Shown: positions 17,446-28,078 of the stretch, piece by piece
Numbering within the stretch: the first letter of the stretch is position 1
Layout: every line of letters starts with the position of its first letter
Source of the DNA: Acidobacteriota bacterium
Lineage (GTDB): Bacteria > Acidobacteriota > Terriglobia > Acidiferrales > UBA7541
Direction of reading: 5' to 3'
NCBI GenBank assembly: GCA_013289855.1
Contig: JABCZD010000003.1
Location: 372,001 to 436,000, forward strand
Length of the DNA stretch: 64,000 nucleotides
Notes under the pieces: generated by a model
Database searches by the model: none
The model's input: the letters and a program-made list of their open reading frames with translations, nothing else
What the model was told of the DNA's origin: nothing
Made by a program: the position numbers and the translations under genes

Positions 17446-18912
17446 TCAGGCCGCTTCACGCGCCTTGGCGCGCGCCCCGCGCCAATACAACATCAGTCCG
17501 AACAGGATCGCCACGAACGACGCACCTACCACCTTCACTTCAAACAGAACTTTATTGGATGAATCTCCCGGCGGAATAATCGAAAAAATGATGCTGGCGA
17601 AGGTGACCACTCCGGCTAGTCCCGCCGCGAAATAAACACCAAGCTTGCCGCCAGGAATCAGTACCGCCTGTTTGTTTTCCGCGCGGTCTGGACGGCTCGC
17701 CAGTTTCATGGCCGCGGCAAACATATACAGAAACGGAATGAAATAAATAATTACGGTAATATCGATCAAGCTTTGATACGCGCCGCGCGTCGTTTCGTTA
17801 ACTTGGCTGAGCAGCAACACCACTGCAGAGGCCACGGCCTGCACCAAAATGGAGATGTACGGCGTCTTCCACTTGGGATGAATTTTTCCGAAGGCCGCGG
17901 GCAAATACCGGTCAATGCCTACGACGAACGGCACGCGTGAAATTCCCGCGACGGTACTGCCAACGCCTCCGGCGTTTCCGACAGACACGAACAAAGCCGC
18001 CAGCACGCCAATAAAACCAATTTTCAGCATTGTAGTGCCCTGCGCAAGCGCCTGGAATACACCGCTTTTGGGGTCTACATCAGCCGCCGGAAGCATCGAG
18101 AGCACCGCGAAAGTTCCCAAAATGTAAATCACGGCAATCATCGCACCGGAAGCCATCACCGCGCGCGGCAGCGTTTTGCGTGGGTCGCGGATTTCCTGGC
18201 TCATCGCCGAAACCAATTCCAAACCCGTAAACGCAAATGCGATTTGCGACCAGAAATTCACCGTATCCCAACTCCACTGCGGCTTCATCGTGGCCCAGGT
18301 GAATGGCGTTACCGAACCGTGATGAAACCAGAGCACCGCGCCGACCGCGCAGAGCATCAGCAGCGGCAAATACGTGGAGACGCCGCCTGCATTCTGCAGC
18401 CACTTTCCGATATTCAGCCCAATAATGTTGAAACCTACGGCGACCAGCAGAAGAATCATGGAGCCAGCAAGCAGAAAAGTGCGGCTCTGCGCCAGCGCCG
18501 CACCACCCGAACCGGCAACGTATCCGCTCATAGCTGCGCTGGCCAAAAGCAATCCGGGGAAATAAAAAATTGTATATACCCAGTAGGACCATCCGGCGAC
18601 GAATCCGTGAAAGTCGCCAAACGCTTCTTTGGACCAGACGTACAAACCGCCTTCCGCGGGAAACCGCGAGGAAAGTTCGTTGATGACCATGGCGCTGGGG
18701 ACAAAAAACAAAACGGCGGCCAGCACCCACAAACTTATAGAGGAAGCCCCGTTGTGCGAGGCGGCGGCAACCCAGCGCGGCCCGAGAACGGTGGCGATGT
18801 TGAAAAGCAGGACGTCCCAAAAACCCATTTCTCTGCGGAGTTGCGCTACGGGATTAGCCGCGCCGCTTACCGTGCCCGAAGAGGTTTCCAGGGTGCCCCC
18901 GTGCTGCGTCAA
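17446..18912 (-). CDS. APC-family amino acid permease
   Basis: 488 aa, about 12 TM segments. The N-terminus MGFWDVLLFNIATVLGPRWVAAA resembles the APC unwound TM1 region, and ELSSRFPAEGGLYVWSKEAFGDFHGFVAGWSYWVY is the conserved TM2/TM3 stretch. Probably an amino acid or polyamine proton symporter or exchanger; substrate unknown. The start is read as TTG 18912, which overlaps the upstream stop (TTGA); an internal ATG at residue 30 is an alternative that would trim a flexible N-terminus. It is the last gene of the coupled run 24.0-17.4 kb. Its 3' end converges on ribE with 7 bp between stops. Confidence 0.88.
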   Translation of the reverse strand: MTQHGGTLETSSGTVSGAANPVAQLRREMGFWDVLLFNIATVLGPRWVAAASHNGASSISLWVLAAVLFFVPSAMVINELSSRFPAEGGLYVWSKEAFGDFHGFVAGWSYWVYTIFYFPGLLLASAAMSGYVAGSGGAALAQSRTFLLAGSMILLLVAVGFNIIGLNIGKWLQNAGGVSTYLPLLMLCAVGAVLWFHHGSVTPFTWATMKPQWSWDTVNFWSQIAFAFTGLELVSAMSQEIRDPRKTLPRAVMASGAMIAVIYILGTFAVLSMLPAADVDPKSGVFQALAQGTTMLKIGFIGVLAALFVSVGNAGGVGSTVAGISRVPFVVGIDRYLPAAFGKIHPKWKTPYISILVQAVASAVVLLLSQVNETTRGAYQSLIDITVIIYFIPFLYMFAAAMKLASRPDRAENKQAVLIPGGKLGVYFAAGLAGVVTFASIIFSIIPPGDSSNKVLFEVKVVGASFVAILFGLMLYWRGARAKAREAA

Positions 18913-19769
18913 AGGGTCACGTCCAGCGCGGGGATCAGCTCATCCTGCATGCGGAAATTGTGAAGAAAGGGATCCGTGGAGTTTTCAAAATCGGCCCAGC
19001 TTTCAAACACCGTGGCTTTGCCTTCCTGCAAGAACACGATTTTGTCAGCCAGTTTTTTTGCCAGATGCGTATCGTGGGTTACAACGATGGAGGTGCGGTG
19101 CAGCGCTTCCTTCAATCGCAAAATCAAATTTCCGGTGTGGTCCGCCATGATCGGGTCGACCATGGTGGTGGGCTCGTCGTACAAAATGGCCTCGGGACTT
19201 TGCGCCAGCGCTCGCGCAATGGCCACCGCGCGTCGTAGGCCGGTGGAAAGTTCTCCGGGCAATTTATCGAGCACATGATCGACTTCCAGGCTGTGCGCGT
19301 ATTTTTCCACGTACGCATCGATGTCCGCGGCGCCCAAGCCGGGTTGCTGCTCCAGCGGAAACGCGATGTTTTCGCGCACCGTCAGCGAGTCGAAGAGCGC
19401 GCCGGACTGAAAGACCATGGTTACCTTGAGGCGTATTTTTTCAAACTGCGCTTCCGTGAAGTTGGTGACGTCTTCGCCATCGATGAAAATGCGCCCGCTA
19501 TCCGGCTTGAGAAATCCCATGAGCAATTTCAGCGTGACGGATTTGCCGACGCCGCTGCGCCCCATGATGACGCAGGTCTGGCCGCGCTTCACCACGAAGC
19601 TGACGTCATGAAGAACCAGGCGATCGTCAAAACCCTTGTTGACACCACGAAATTCAAAAAAGTTTTCGCTGTGGCCATTCGCGATGGCGTTGGGACTAGC
19701 GCCGCCGTTGAAACGGTCCGCCCTAGGGAGCGGCGGTGCGCCCGGCAGTAAATCGTCTATATCACTCAC
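18909..19769 (-). CDS. ABC transporter ATP-binding protein, MlaF-like
   Basis: 286 aa. Resembles the ATPase of phospholipid-transport (Mla/MCE) importers. FFEFRGVNKGFDDRLVLHDV begins the domain. Walker A is GRSGVGKS, the Q-loop region is MVFQSGALFDSLTV (MlaF-typical), the signature is LSTGLRRAVAIARAL, Walker B is AILYDEPTTMVDP and the H-switch is VTHD. The signature loop has T where LSGG is usual. A 40-residue Pro-rich N-terminal extension precedes the domain. No MlaE permease or MlaD substrate-binding gene is adjacent, so partners must be elsewhere. Start GTG 19769 overlaps the mobA stop by 4 bp (GTGA). Confidence 0.85.
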   Translation of the reverse strand: MSDIDDLLPGAPPLPRADRFNGGASPNAIANGHSENFFEFRGVNKGFDDRLVLHDVSFVVKRGQTCVIMGRSGVGKSVTLKLLMGFLKPDSGRIFIDGEDVTNFTEAQFEKIRLKVTMVFQSGALFDSLTVRENIAFPLEQQPGLGAADIDAYVEKYAHSLEVDHVLDKLPGELSTGLRRAVAIARALAQSPEAILYDEPTTMVDPIMADHTGNLILRLKEALHRTSIVVTHDTHLAKKLADKIVFLQEGKATVFESWADFENSTDPFLHNFRMQDELIPALDVTL

Positions 19770-20470
19770 GTATGCTCCGATTCGCTGACGCGTTGCGTTC
19801 CGGCAAGGATGCGTTCGGCTTCCGCGTGGTCCGCCGGAGTATTCATGTTCCAGAATAACCGACCAGCGCTATCAAATCGTTTCCAGTGTGACCCGTCAAG
19901 CACTTCCGCGTTTAGGAGTTTCAAGGCGTCATTGACGCGACGCATTCCGCCCTCAAATGCGGTTTGCAGCTCCGCTGCCGCGGAGATTCGCCAGCAGGCG
20001 CACAGCGGTTCGCGGCCATATTGGGACTGCGGAACGATGGCCTTGGCGTTACTCGCGAGGGCAAAATAGCAGAGGTATTTGAGCCATTCGGACGTCAGGA
20101 AAGGCATGTCGCAGCTGACGATTAGATTCCAGTTCTCGGCCGCGGCGGGCACGGATTGCCGTGCCCCTTCGAAGGCGGGCTCGTGTGAGTGGAGCAGCGC
20201 GGTGATGATTCCGCCGAGGGGGCCTTCGCCGGGCCACAGATCTTCGATCACGGGAACGCCGAAACCTGCGTAGGGACGTTGGCGGTCCGCAATGATGGTG
20301 GCGGATCCCGTTGCTTCGGAAACGATGCGGCACATGCGAGCGAGCACTACTTCGCCGCCCAATTTTACGAGCGCTTTATCCTGGCCAAAGCGGCTGCTTC
20401 GCCCGCCAGCGGTTACGAAGCCCGCGATGCTGGCCCTTGGCGCGTTGCCGAAATGAACAGTGGAGGCCAC
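19766..20470 (-). CDS. mobA: Molybdenum cofactor guanylyltransferase-like protein
   Basis: 234 aa nucleotidyltransferase. GFVTAGGRSSRFGQDKALVKLGG is the MobA nucleotide-binding loop (V replaces the usual L/I of LAGG). VIEDLWPGEGPLGGIITAL and LIVSCDMPFLTSEWLKYL provide the GPL-GI and D-metal motifs. It would attach GMP to molybdopterin to form the bis-MGD cofactor. Start GTG 20470 shares one base with the TAG of the response regulator. No other molybdenum genes are in the window. A MobA-like nucleotidyltransferase of other specificity is possible. Confidence 0.85.
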   Translation of the reverse strand: MASTVHFGNAPRASIAGFVTAGGRSSRFGQDKALVKLGGEVVLARMCRIVSEATGSATIIADRQRPYAGFGVPVIEDLWPGEGPLGGIITALLHSHEPAFEGARQSVPAAAENWNLIVSCDMPFLTSEWLKYLCYFALASNAKAIVPQSQYGREPLCACWRISAAAELQTAFEGGMRRVNDALKLLNAEVLDGSHWKRFDSAGRLFWNMNTPADHAEAERILAGTQRVSESEHT

Positions 20471-21894
20471 TATTCGACGTCCTCAAGCGATTCGCGTCCT
20501 GGTCGGCGGATGTTTAATTCGCGGAGTTTTTCTTGCAGGCTTTGGCGATGCAAGCCAATGGTGGCGGCAGTACGCGAAACATTCCAGTGGTGATCGCTCA
20601 GCTGTTTCAGCAAGTAAGCGACCTCAAATTTGCGCTTGGCTTCGCGAAAATCCTTTTCACTTAAATCTACTCCCTCCGTCGTGGACTCGGACGACGTATT
20701 TCGCGTGAGTCCCTGGCCACTCGCGACTTCTTCGGGCAGATCCACAACGCCTAGTTCATCGCCGCGCGATAGTACCAGAGCGCGCTCCAGCGCGTTTTTC
20801 AGTTCGCGGACGTTGCCCGGCCAATCGTAACGTTCGAGAGCGGTGATGGCTTCGCGGGTTAGCCGCGCGGGATTACCGGCGTTGCTGCGACCAAGTTTTG
20901 CGCGGTGCATTTGCAAGAACGCTTCCGCCAACGCCGGAATATCTTCTTTGTGGGCGCGCAATGGAGGGAGTTCAACGGTTACCACGCGCAGACGATAAAA
21001 TAAATCCTCGCGGAATTTTCCTGCGCGAATCTCTTCCGCTAAATTGCGATGTGTGGCGCTGATCACGCGAACGTCCACGGGAAACGATTGCGTGCCGCCC
21101 AGGCGTTCGATGGTGCGATTTTCCAGGACGCGCAGCACTTTCGCTTGTGTTACAGGATTCATGTCGCCGATTTCATCGAGGAAGATGGTGCCACCGTGGG
21201 CTTGCTCGAAACGACCTTTTTTTTGTTGCATGGCGCCGGTGAAAGCGCCGCGTTCGTAGCCGAAGAGTTCCGATTCGATCAGAGTTTCCGGCAGAGCGGC
21301 ACAGTTTACCGCTACGTATGGTTTATTTGCGCGTGGCGACCGTGCGTGAATTTCCTGGGCTAGCAGATCTTTTCCCGTGCCGCTTTCGCCCAGGACTAAA
21401 ACTGTGGAATCTGTTTGCGCTACGCGGTCGGCCATTTCAAAGGCGCGGCGCATTTGTAGGTTGCTGCCAATCATTTGTCCGAATTGGCCTTCGGTGATCA
21501 GGCGGCGGCGTAAAGAATCGTTTTCCTTTTCGAGCGTGGAGAGTTTCAGAAGGTTTGCTACGCGCTGGCGCAGCTCGTCTAGGTCGAAACCTTTCACCAG
21601 ATAATCGGCCGCGCCGAGTTGCAGGGCTTCGACGGCTTTTTTTGCGGTGTCCAGGGCGCTGACCATCAGGACGGGGATTTCGTGGCCTTCTTGGCGCATC
21701 CATTGCAGGAAGGAGAGGCCGTCTTGTCCGGGCAAAACTATATCGAGTAGCACTAGATCCGGGTTTTCGCGTGGCAGGGCTTCTTGCGCGGCTTCCGCGG
21801 AATCGGCTTCGGCGATGCGATATTTGGATTCGAGAGCGCGGCGCAGACCGTAACGGGCGGCTGGTTCGTCGTCTACGATTAAGATGGTTTTCAT
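20470..21894 (-). CDS. Sigma-54-dependent response regulator (NtrC/PrsR type)
   Basis: 474 aa. Receiver: TILIVDDEPAARYGLRR, phospho-acceptor Asp in LVLLDIVLPGQDG, DYLVKGF with the conserved Lys. AAA+ domain: GESGTGKDLLAQEIH (Walker A), ELFGYERGAFTGA (sigma-54 contact loop intact), GTIFLDEIGDM (Walker B), RLRVVTVELPPLR. The C-terminal Fis-type HTH reads NVSRTAATIGLHRQSLQEKL. All catalytic motifs are present, so it should activate sigma-54 promoters. ATG 21894 has GGAG upstream; a GTG at 21924 overlapping the kinase stop is an alternative. Its partner kinase is immediately upstream and mobA follows with a 1-bp overlap. Confidence 0.94.
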   Translation of the reverse strand: MKTILIVDDEPAARYGLRRALESKYRIAEADSAEAAQEALPRENPDLVLLDIVLPGQDGLSFLQWMRQEGHEIPVLMVSALDTAKKAVEALQLGAADYLVKGFDLDELRQRVANLLKLSTLEKENDSLRRRLITEGQFGQMIGSNLQMRRAFEMADRVAQTDSTVLVLGESGTGKDLLAQEIHARSPRANKPYVAVNCAALPETLIESELFGYERGAFTGAMQQKKGRFEQAHGGTIFLDEIGDMNPVTQAKVLRVLENRTIERLGGTQSFPVDVRVISATHRNLAEEIRAGKFREDLFYRLRVVTVELPPLRAHKEDIPALAEAFLQMHRAKLGRSNAGNPARLTREAITALERYDWPGNVRELKNALERALVLSRGDELGVVDLPEEVASGQGLTRNTSSESTTEGVDLSEKDFREAKRKFEVAYLLKQLSDHHWNVSRTAATIGLHRQSLQEKLRELNIRRPGRESLEDVE

Positions 21895-21920
21895 AGGCTC
21901 CTCGATCTCTGATTCGTGCT

Positions 21921-23957
21921 TCACTCCGCCTGGTTGGCCTTCGGAGTGCCGGAGCTTGGCTCCCGCGCTCCAAACGCTGACCCCGTGCTACGGCGCGTGG
22001 GGAGAGTTACCACGCAACGAGTGCCGCGGCCATTTGTGACGGGGGAATGAAATTCCAGAGTGCCGCCGGCTTCGGCGATGCGGCGGTCCACAATGGTCAG
22101 TCCTAAACCAGTGCCTTGCGTTTTGGTGGTGAAGAAGGGCTGCAAGATTCTTGATTGGAGAACCGAGGGAATTCCGGGGCCGTCGTCGTCGACCGTGATT
22201 TTGGAGAAGGCGGGAGCAGTGTCCAAGCTTATTTCGACCGATCCGCCCGCAGGGGTCGCTTCGAGTGCGTTAAGGATTAAATTGGACAAGATCTCGTGGA
22301 CGGCGTCGCTACTGGCCGCGACCGGTATGGGCTGGAGCGGCTGGGTCACACGCACGTGAACTCCCCGACGGCTGGCTTCGTGGCGCAGCACACCAGCCAC
22401 TTCTTCAAGCACCTGGGCGACGTCGCAGAAGACCATGCCCGGTTCTCCGAGGATGGTGGGCCGGCTAAACTTCAGAAGTTGGACCAGGGTGGCCGAGAGG
22501 CGATTTATCTCTTCCAGTACCATCTTTGTTTCGGCGCGGACGCCCGAAGGCAAATCGCTGTTCTCCATCTGGACCTGCAGTATCGTTTTGATGGCGCCGA
22601 GGGGGTTTTTCAAATTATGCGAAATGCTGGCCGCCATTTGGCCGAGTGCGGCGAGACGCTCGCGCTCAGCCAATTCGCGCTCCAAGCGCAATTTTTCATC
22701 GATCAAACGGCATAAATCGAGCGAGCCCGGCAGCTGCTCGGCCAGATACTCGAGCGCCGCGAGCGTTTCGCCGGAGAGCATTGCTCCATGGGCACTCACG
22801 CGCAGCTCACCAATGAATCGCCCTCCGTGCCGGATGGGAAAGCGGTCGAGCAACGCGCCTTTGTCGATATTCCCAGGGTCTTGAGGCGGACCGTTTTCGA
22901 GATTTTTGTCCAGGACGAGTTGCACATCGGCCAGTTGCAGTTGCTCGCGGATCCATCGTTCGGAGAACGCTTTTAGCTTGGGGACGCTGCCTAGGCGTGC
23001 CATTTCCTGGATGGGGCCCATCAAGCGTTGCGTGCGTTCCATCTCGATGACCGCCGTCTGGCGCAGGCTGGCACGCAGAAGCCGTTGTAATGGCTCGAAA
23101 AACACAACGGGCAGGAAGAGCAAAATGGCTGCGGTGCTTTCCGGCGGAATGGCGGGCTCGAGCCAGAGGCTTAGTCGGCGCACCAAGGCCAGATAGAGCA
23201 GGGCCAGGAAGGTAACAAACACAGCGTAGATTAAATTGCGCTGGCGGCCGATCTGCAGGAAATTGAAGCGTTGCACGTTGCGGACTAGCGCGGCGAGCGG
23301 AACCAGCGGAACCGCGGCTAAGAAGATACTTACGCCAAAGTGAAAATCCGCGCCGAAGTCGCCGGCGAGGTGGATGACTCCGATGCCGATGACCGCGATG
23401 GGCAGTGCGTAAACCAGCGAACGGTGAAAGCGTTTTTGCTCTTCGTCTGGCGCGGCGGCGGCGAAGCGCCATTGCCACGCCGCAGCGGCCACCAAAGAAG
23501 CGACCAACCAAATTCTATACGCGGCGCCCAGCGCATTCACCGGAGTGAGAAAGTCGAAGGCGGACGACGTTCGAAAGGCCGAAGCGAGATGCGGTAGGAA
23601 GTACAGTAGCGGGGCATAGGCGGCGGCGAGCCATATGCGCTTGGTGCCGCGGCGCCGGAAAATCTCGCGAATGTCCGCGTATTCAATTTGCAGGTGGAGC
23701 AGCAACGAGGGAATGAGCGTCAGGCCCAATCCGACAAAAACCCATGCGAATAGCAGCAACTTCGGCGATGGGACGGCGTAGTAGGCTTGGGCATTAAATT
23801 CGAGCAGCGATGCGCCATAGAAAAAGAAAAGGGCCAGACAGAGGAAGAAGAGGATGCGCTCAAAATTACGCTGGCGGCGGTGACCGAGAATCACAACCAT
23901 CCAGAAAAACGAGAGCAGCGTTCCGGCCGTGAAAACGATAAATTGGATATACAGCAT
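21921..23957 (-). CDS. Membrane sensor histidine kinase (PrsK-like)
   Basis: 678 aa. About nine hydrophobic segments occupy residues 1-300 (for example MLYIQFIVFTAGTLLSFFWM, LYLALVRRLSLW), then a GAF-like linker, and a kinase core: H-box LGQMAASISHNLKNPLGAI, N-box EILSNLILNALEA, DDDGPGIP and FFTTKTQGTGLGLTIV. The paired regulator is sigma-54-dependent. The fold plan resembles the exosortase-linked PrsK kinases, but no exosortase genes are present. ATG 23957 is chosen because an upstream in-frame start at 24056 would precede the candidate sigma-54 promoter at 24021-24036; a weak GGGAG is 13 nt away. Confidence 0.88.
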   Translation of the reverse strand: MLYIQFIVFTAGTLLSFFWMVVILGHRRQRNFERILFFLCLALFFFYGASLLEFNAQAYYAVPSPKLLLFAWVFVGLGLTLIPSLLLHLQIEYADIREIFRRRGTKRIWLAAAYAPLLYFLPHLASAFRTSSAFDFLTPVNALGAAYRIWLVASLVAAAAWQWRFAAAAPDEEQKRFHRSLVYALPIAVIGIGVIHLAGDFGADFHFGVSIFLAAVPLVPLAALVRNVQRFNFLQIGRQRNLIYAVFVTFLALLYLALVRRLSLWLEPAIPPESTAAILLFLPVVFFEPLQRLLRASLRQTAVIEMERTQRLMGPIQEMARLGSVPKLKAFSERWIREQLQLADVQLVLDKNLENGPPQDPGNIDKGALLDRFPIRHGGRFIGELRVSAHGAMLSGETLAALEYLAEQLPGSLDLCRLIDEKLRLERELAERERLAALGQMAASISHNLKNPLGAIKTILQVQMENSDLPSGVRAETKMVLEEINRLSATLVQLLKFSRPTILGEPGMVFCDVAQVLEEVAGVLRHEASRRGVHVRVTQPLQPIPVAASSDAVHEILSNLILNALEATPAGGSVEISLDTAPAFSKITVDDDGPGIPSVLQSRILQPFFTTKTQGTGLGLTIVDRRIAEAGGTLEFHSPVTNGRGTRCVVTLPTRRSTGSAFGAREPSSGTPKANQAE

Positions 23958-24020
23958 CAAGAAAGCTGTTCTCCCAAGTGAGAAACCAGGCGCGCGAGAA
24001 AGTCTACCTAGAGAAACAGA

Positions 24021-24036
24021 GCAGAGCAATTGCCAA
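24021..24036 (-). promoter_or_regulatory. Candidate sigma-54 promoter for the kinase/regulator operon
   Basis: Read on the minus strand: TTGGCAATTGCTCTGC, with the invariant GG and GC separated by exactly 10 nt. The -24 element TGGCA is intact and the -12 element is CTGC instead of TTGC. A start about 12 nt downstream would give a 5' leader of roughly 50 nt before ATG 23957. The operon encodes a sigma-54 activator, so autoregulation is plausible. Confidence 0.45.
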
Positions 24037-24134
24037 GTGCAATATTTTTCTTGCACCAGCTATAGCGCTGATTGCGTTAGCTTTACAACGAGCAAGAATG
24101 TGAGTGTGAAACGCTCAACGTGTCGGATATTTGC

Positions 24135-24187
24135 TTGACATGACGGAAAACTCTGCTATATTAGCAGTCGGATGCGAGGAGTGCTAA
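24135..24187 (+). promoter_or_regulatory. groESL promoter with CIRCE operator (HrcA site)
   Basis: -35 TTGACA (24135-24140), 16-nt spacer, extended -10 TGCTATATT with the hexamer TATATT at 24157-24162. Overlapping it is the CIRCE inverted repeat TTAGCAGTC-N9-GAGTGCTAA (24161-24187), one base off the consensus left arm (TTAGCACTC). HrcA bound here would block transcription. hrcA is not in the window. Confidence 0.92.
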
Positions 24188-24248
24188 CTCCCCTTTTCCT
24201 CGCTCTGCAGTTCAAAACCGCAAGGAAACCTATTGGAGGGTCTCAAAG

Positions 24249-24569
24249 ATGGCAGTGAATCTCACCCCGCTCCACGACAAAGTGATCGTGAAGCGTATCG
24301 AAGAAAAAGAAAGCGTCAAGGGCGGCATCATCATTCCGGACTCCGCTAAAGAGAAGCAGCAGGAAGGCGAAGTCATCGCGGTTGGCCCCGGCCGTCGCGA
24401 AAAGGGCGAAGTGCATCCGCTGGACGTAAAGGTTGGCGACCGCGTCATTTTCGGGAAGTATTCCGGAACGGACATCAAGGTGGAAGACGAAGAGTATTTG
24501 ATTTTGGCGGAGACGGATATTTTGGCCAAGCTGAGCGGCGCGTCCAAGGCTGCCGGCAGCAAGAAGTAA
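24249..24569 (+). CDS. groES: Co-chaperonin GroES
   Basis: 106 aa, slightly longer than the usual 95-100. [33 protein letters not shown] contains the mobile loop with its GGIIIP contact motif for GroEL, and [34 protein letters not shown] is the C-terminal barrel. A 7-residue Ala/Ser/Lys tail (SKAAGSKK) follows. Shine-Dalgarno GGAGG is 9 nt upstream. It forms the heptameric lid of the GroEL chamber in the cytosol. groEL follows after 167 bp that contain two hairpin repeats. Confidence 0.98.
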   Translation: MAVNLTPLHDKVIVKRIEEKESVKGGIIIPDSAKEKQQEGEVIAVGPGRREKGEVHPLDVKVGDRVIFGKYSGTDIKVEDEEYLILAETDILAKLSGASKAAGSKK

Positions 24570-24586
24570 CATTCGGAACGTCGAAG

Positions 24587-24661
24587 ATGCCGGTCTAATG
24601 ACCGGGGCTACAAAGGCCAAAGCAAGAATAGACCCAATGCCGGTCTAAAGACCGGCGTCGA
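24587..24661. repeat. Two REP-like hairpins between groES and groEL
   Basis: Two copies 50 bp apart: CCGGTCTAATGACCGG (24590-24605) and GCCGGTCTAAAGACCGGC (24639-24656), each preceded by ATG and followed within a few bases by ACAAA. The stems are perfect (6 and 7 bp). Same class as 3528-3545. They sit inside the groESL transcript, where they could affect RNA stability or partial termination; that role is inference. Confidence 0.75.
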
Positions 24662-24706
24662 CAAAAATCAAAGGCAGCACCTGTAGTACGTTTTAAAAAT
24701 ATTTGA

Positions 24707-26377
<1,671 letters not shown>

Positions 26378-26405
26378 GATCGCTCTAATCAAAGATAACC
26401 GAAGG

Positions 26406-26440
26406 GGGTGGCCTGATTTTGGGCCACCCTTTTTGTTTTT
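26406..26440 (+). terminator. Rho-independent terminator of groESL
   Basis: Stem GGGTGGCC (26406-26413) / GGCCACCC (26422-26429) with an 8-nt loop, followed by TTTTT-G-TTTTT. Placed 29 bp after the groEL stop. Confidence 0.93.
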
Positions 26441-26520
26441 GGACGAGTGGAAGGCGTACAAAACCGCAACTATGGTACAAACATCGAAGTGTGATGTGAG
26501 CAGTCCGGAAAAGGAGAACC

Positions 26521-26808
26521 ATGAGGGCCTACGTAATCTTCACGAGGGTGAAAACGCTGGATCCCGGCGAAATGAAAATCTACACCGAGACTGTCCAGGA
26601 GACGGTCAAGGGTCATAACTTCAAACTGCTTGCCGCGTATGGGCGTAAGGAAGTGCTCGAAGGGCCGGAGAGCGAGGGCATTTTGATGATGGAGTTTCCG
26701 AGCATGCAGGAAGCCAAGGCCTGGTACGACAGCCCGGCGTATCGGAAGGTGCGCGAGCATCGCTTCAAGGGAGCTGAGTACAGGGCTGTGATCGTCGAGG
26801 GGCTGTGA
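26521..26808 (+). CDS. DUF1330 family protein
   Basis: 95 aa dimeric alpha/beta barrel-like protein. YVIFTRVKTLDPGEMKIYTETV at the start, LLAAYGRKEVLEGPESEGILMMEFPSMQEAKAWYDSPAYRKVREHR in the middle and AVIVEGL at the end are the standard DUF1330 layout. No biochemical function is established for the family. GGAG lies 6 nt upstream of ATG. It stands alone between the groESL terminator and the convergent flavin oxidoreductase. Confidence 0.9.
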   Translation: MRAYVIFTRVKTLDPGEMKIYTETVQETVKGHNFKLLAAYGRKEVLEGPESEGILMMEFPSMQEAKAWYDSPAYRKVREHRFKGAEYRAVIVEGL

Positions 26809-26833
26809 TCGCGGCGGACCTGGATGGTTCTGA

Positions 26834-27862
26834 TCAGACCGCGACGGAAGCTTTCACCGTTTTTTCTTTTGAAGAAATTTGCTCCCTCACCGCGGCGGTG
26901 ATTTCGTACGAGCGCAGGCGCGCTTTTTGGTCGAACATCAAGCCGGTCACCATCAATTCGTCTGGTTCAGTGACCTCGATGAACTTTTGCAGCTTGCGCT
27001 CGACCGTGGCCGCGGAACCGACCGCGGTGCACAGCAGCGATTGGCTGGCCATGGCTTGTTCGGCGGGAGTCCAGAACGCGTCAATGTCATCGATGGGCGC
27101 GGGAATTTGTCCGGGCGTGCCACGGCGCAGCATCACGAAGGCTTGCTGGTGCGAGGTGAAGAGCCGTCGCGCCTCGTCATCGGTATCGGCGGCAAACACG
27201 TTGATACCGAGTGCTATATAGGGATGCTTGAGTTGTGCGGAAGCGCGGAAGCCCGCGCGATAGAGCTGCACGGCTTGCATTAAATCCGCCGGCGCGAAAT
27301 GCGAAGCAAATGCGAAGGGCAGACCTAGCATGGCAGCCAATTGTGCGCTGAAGAGGCTCGAGCCCAACAACCAGATCGGTACGTGGAGGCCAGCTCCCGG
27401 AACGGCGCGCACTTTCTGGCCTGGTGCCGTGGGCGCGAAATAAGACTGCAATTCCTCGACCTGCTGCGGGAAATCGTCGCCGTTGGATTTGCTATCGCGA
27501 CGGAGAGCGCGCGTGGTGGCCAGGTCCGTGCCGGGTGCGCGGCCGAGCCCGAGGTCGATGCGACCGGGGTAGAGCGATTCGAGCGTGCCGAACTGTTCGG
27601 CAATGACCAGTGGAGCGTGATTCGGCAGCATGATGCCGCCGGCTCCAACACGAATCGTGCCGGTACCGCCAGCGAGGTAGCCAATCACCACGGACGTGGC
27701 CGCGCTGGCGATGCCGGGCATGCTGTGGTGCTCCGCGACCCAGTAGCGGCGGTAGCCCCAGCGCTCCACATGCTGCGCCAGCTCCAAAGAATTGTGCAGC
27801 GCTTGGGCAGGGGTCGCGCCCGCGGCGACCGGCGCCAAATCAAGAACCGAGAACGGAATCAT
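26834..27862 (-). CDS. LLM-class flavin-dependent oxidoreductase
   Basis: 342 aa TIM-barrel, luciferase-like monooxygenase group. [68 protein letters not shown] and [19 protein letters not shown] match the MsnO8-type (YhbW-like) subfamily. It probably uses FMNH2 and O2 on an unknown substrate. ATG 27862 has GGGAG 8 nt upstream. The reading frame is open further upstream to 28402, but that part lacks family similarity and overlaps the DUF2934 gene. Confidence 0.92.
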   Translation of the reverse strand: MIPFSVLDLAPVAAGATPAQALHNSLELAQHVERWGYRRYWVAEHHSMPGIASAATSVVIGYLAGGTGTIRVGAGGIMLPNHAPLVIAEQFGTLESLYPGRIDLGLGRAPGTDLATTRALRRDSKSNGDDFPQQVEELQSYFAPTAPGQKVRAVPGAGLHVPIWLLGSSLFSAQLAAMLGLPFAFASHFAPADLMQAVQLYRAGFRASAQLKHPYIALGINVFAADTDDEARRLFTSHQQAFVMLRRGTPGQIPAPIDDIDAFWTPAEQAMASQSLLCTAVGSAATVERKLQKFIEVTEPDELMVTGLMFDQKARLRSYEITAAVREQISSKEKTVKASVAV

Positions 27863-28078
27863 TGCAACACTCCCGAGCCGCGAGTGGACATAAATGCTTG
27901 TCCATTTGTAGGCTACACCATTGGATGACCTCAGCACGCGGATAGGCGCACGGGCGTGCGCTCGGCCCTGCGAGACGTTGCACAAGACAGCACCACCCAC
28001 TAAAAAATCCTTGTCACGGCGATGACGCGCCAATTCGCCTGCGATTAAAATAGAAGCTTGTTCTGAAAGGAGAGCATC

